This document shows, in pieces, positions 4,931-6,326 of a stretch of 6,326 nucleotides of DNA (its first letter is position 1; each line of letters opens with the position of its first letter). The stretch spans positions 1 to 6,326 of the forward strand of contig CAMVBO010000110.1 in assembly GCA_947165745.1 (NCBI GenBank). Direction: 5' to 3'. The notes under the pieces are model-generated. The model did no database searches, was not told the origin of the DNA, and saw nothing but the letters and a program-made list of their open reading frames with translations. Source of the DNA: an uncultured Clostridia bacterium. GTDB taxonomy: Bacteria; Bacillota_A; Clostridia; Christensenellales; Aristaeellaceae. Position numbers and translations under genes: made by a program.

Positions 4931-5791
4931 ATGTACATCGCGTCCCAATGGAAGGACTATGAGGTGATCGACACCGGCGACGGCGAGAAGCTGGAGCGCT
5001 GGGAGGACATCCTCCTGCGCCGCCCCGATCCCCAGGCCATCTGGCCGAAGCAGAGCCCGAAGCTGTGGGAGCAGGCCGACGCCTGGTACCACCGCAGCCA
5101 GAAGGGCGGCGGTGAGTGGGAGTTTTTCAAAAAGCTGCCGGAGCGCTGGACGGTGCGCTACGGCGATTTGCAGTTCTATGTGCGGCCCACCGGCTTCAAG
5201 CACACGGGGCTGTTCCCGGAGCAGGCCGTGAACTGGGACTGGATGGCCGGGCTGATCGACGGCGCGAAGCGGCCCATCAAGGTGTTGAACCTGTTTGGCT
5301 ACACCGGCGGGGCCACCTGCGCCTGCGCCATGGCGGGCGCGCACGTGACCCACGTGGACGCGGCCAAGGGCATGGTGCAGTGGGCCGGGGAGAATCGCCG
5401 GCTGTGCGAAATCGACGAGACGCGCGTGCGCTGGATCATCGACGACGCGCTGAAGTTCGTCCAGCGGGAGGAGCGGCGCGGCAACCGCTACCAAGGCATC
5501 CTGATGGACCCGCCCAGCTACGGGCGCGGCCCCGGCGGCGAGGTGTGGAAGCTGGAAAACGAGCTGTACGGCCTGGTGAGCGCCTGCGAAAAGGCGCTGG
5601 CCGAGGACGCGCTGTTCATGCTGATCAACAGCTACACCACGGGCCTGCAGCCCGCGGTGCTGAACAACATGCTGGCCATGGCCGTGGCCCGGGGCCGGGG
5701 CGGCGAGGTGTGCGCGGACGAGATCGTGCTGCCCGTCACCGAGGGCGGCGTGCTGCCCTGCGGGGCCAGCGGGCGGTGGAGCCGGCCATGA
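4931..5791 (+). CDS. Class I SAM-dependent methyltransferase, rRNA-type (RlmI/RlmK-like)
   Basis: The 286-residue protein is a Rossmann-fold methyltransferase that takes its methyl group from S-adenosylmethionine. Motif I is VLNLFGYTGGAT at 118-129, the acidic ribose-binding strand is HVDAAKGMVQWAGEN at 141-155, DDALKFV is at 171-177, and the catalytic-site motif is DPPSYGRG at 193-200. These and the N-terminal RPTGFKHTGLFPEQ (86-99) match the family that includes 23S rRNA methyltransferases such as RlmI and RlmK. The PUA RNA-binding domain of RlmI is absent, so the exact target cannot be named. The ending LPCGASGRW (276-284) looks intact. The start has GAGGGG six bases upstream and sits just after a good promoter. 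Its stop overlaps the start of the next gene (ATGA), which implies translational coupling. Confidence 0.88.
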   Translation: MYIASQWKDYEVIDTGDGEKLERWEDILLRRPDPQAIWPKQSPKLWEQADAWYHRSQKGGGEWEFFKKLPERWTVRYGDLQFYVRPTGFKHTGLFPEQAVNWDWMAGLIDGAKRPIKVLNLFGYTGGATCACAMAGAHVTHVDAAKGMVQWAGENRRLCEIDETRVRWIIDDALKFVQREERRGNRYQGILMDPPSYGRGPGGEVWKLENELYGLVSACEKALAEDALFMLINSYTTGLQPAVLNNMLAMAVARGRGGEVCADEIVLPVTEGGVLPCGASGRWSRP

Positions 5792-6326
5792 ACCATAAGA
5801 CGCTGCCGAAGGGCTATGTCTACGCCGGCAGCCTGGACTTCATGCGCAACCGCGGGCAGGTGAAGCAAATGCTGGTCCTGTCGCTGGCGCTGGTGGTCCT
5901 GCCGGTGGCCGCGGGCTTTTTCATCGCGCCGGTGGGGCCGTCCTGGCGGCTGATGACCTCTCGGTGGTGGTCCTGGCCGGCGCTGGGCGGGGCGCTGATC
6001 GCCTACATCCCGCTGCACGAGCTGACGCACGGCGCGGTGATGCTGGCCCTGGCCGGCGTCGTGGCCACGTTCGGGCTGAAGCTGCCCTACGCCTACGCGG
6101 GCAGCACGGTGTGGTTTGACAAAAGCTCCCACATCGTCACGGCCCTGGCGCCGGTTGTCGTATGGGGCGTTTTGCTGCAAATCGCCATCGCGAAGCTGCC
6201 CGGCGAATGGTTCTGGCCGCTTTGGATCGTGCAGATCTCAAACCTGTCCGGCTCCGCGGGCGACATTTACACCGCCTGGGCGCTGGCGCGGATGCAGGGC
6301 GATTTGCTGATCCAGGACACCGGCGT
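5788..6326 (+). CDS. DUF3267-type membrane zincin metalloprotease, 3' end missing
   Basis: Reading from the ATG at 5788 gives 179 residues with no stop, so the gene continues past the right edge. Hydrophobic segments at about 28-48, 64-86 and 115-136, and possibly around 141-155, make it an integral membrane protein. HELTHG at 77-82 is an HExxH zinc-binding motif inside a membrane segment, and the later NLSGSAGD at 152-159 can supply a third (Asp) ligand. These motifs plus LLIQDTG at 173-179 match DUF3267, a family of predicted zinc peptidases whose substrates are mostly unknown. The site GGTGGAG lies six bases upstream inside the preceding gene, and the ATGA overlap couples the two. Nothing in the sequence links the two functions. 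A fold without protease activity cannot be excluded. Confidence 0.82.
   Translation, partial: MNHKTLPKGYVYAGSLDFMRNRGQVKQMLVLSLALVVLPVAAGFFIAPVGPSWRLMTSRWWSWPALGGALIAYIPLHELTHGAVMLALAGVVATFGLKLPYAYAGSTVWFDKSSHIVTALAPVVVWGVLLQIAIAKLPGEWFWPLWIVQISNLSGSAGDIYTAWALARMQGDLLIQDTG

Noticed and set aside
4838..5494. Minus-strand open frame of 218 codons
   Set aside because: It is the reverse of the methyltransferase gene, whose plus-strand product shows SAM-binding motifs, a promoter and a ribosome binding site.
5632..6180. Minus-strand open frame of 182 codons at the right edge
   Set aside because: It opposes the methyltransferase end and the zincin, is rich in Gln, Arg and His, and has no motif.

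Overview
The window reads as a GC-rich member of the Bacillota, probably an uncultured gut-type clostridium. The reasons are a T-box riboswitch, strong GGAGG-type ribosome binding sites, near-consensus TATAAT promoters, a NadD-YqeK fusion next to RsfS, and dispersed hairpin repeats like those common in gut Clostridia genomes. Naming the lineage more closely would be a guess.

Region by region: most of the window (1-4784) is transcribed leftward. On the minus strand, in transcription order, come an ECF sigma factor (4784-4299) and its overlapping single-pass membrane anti-sigma protein (4312-3644). A repeat-rich gap of about 490 bp follows, holding three unrelated-looking palindromic elements (3646-3251) and a promoter. 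Next are a fused NadD-YqeK gene (3149-1989) and rsfS (1953-1600). A complete T-box leader with its own promoter, antiterminator and terminator (1586-1282) comes next, then a small palindromic repeat in the leader (1253-1196), and finally the first 388 codons of an acyl-CoA synthetase that runs off the left edge. From 4931 rightward the plus strand carries a two-gene unit: a class I SAM-dependent (rRNA-type) methyltransferase and, through an ATGA overlap, a DUF3267-type membrane zincin cut by the right edge.

How the genes work together: nadD-yqeK and rsfS form a housekeeping pair (NAD synthesis, diadenosine-polyphosphate turnover, ribosome silencing). The sigma/anti-sigma pair is a self-contained signalling module and probably autoregulated. 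The methyltransferase gene is transcribed divergently from it, with the two promoters inside a 146-bp gap.

The most unusual point is the T-box. Its antiterminator and terminator can be paired base by base and its likely specifier triplet is UAC (Tyr), yet the gene it precedes is an acyl-CoA ligase, not an aminoacyl-tRNA synthetase or amino-acid gene. No CRISPR array, tRNA, rRNA or transposase gene is visible.
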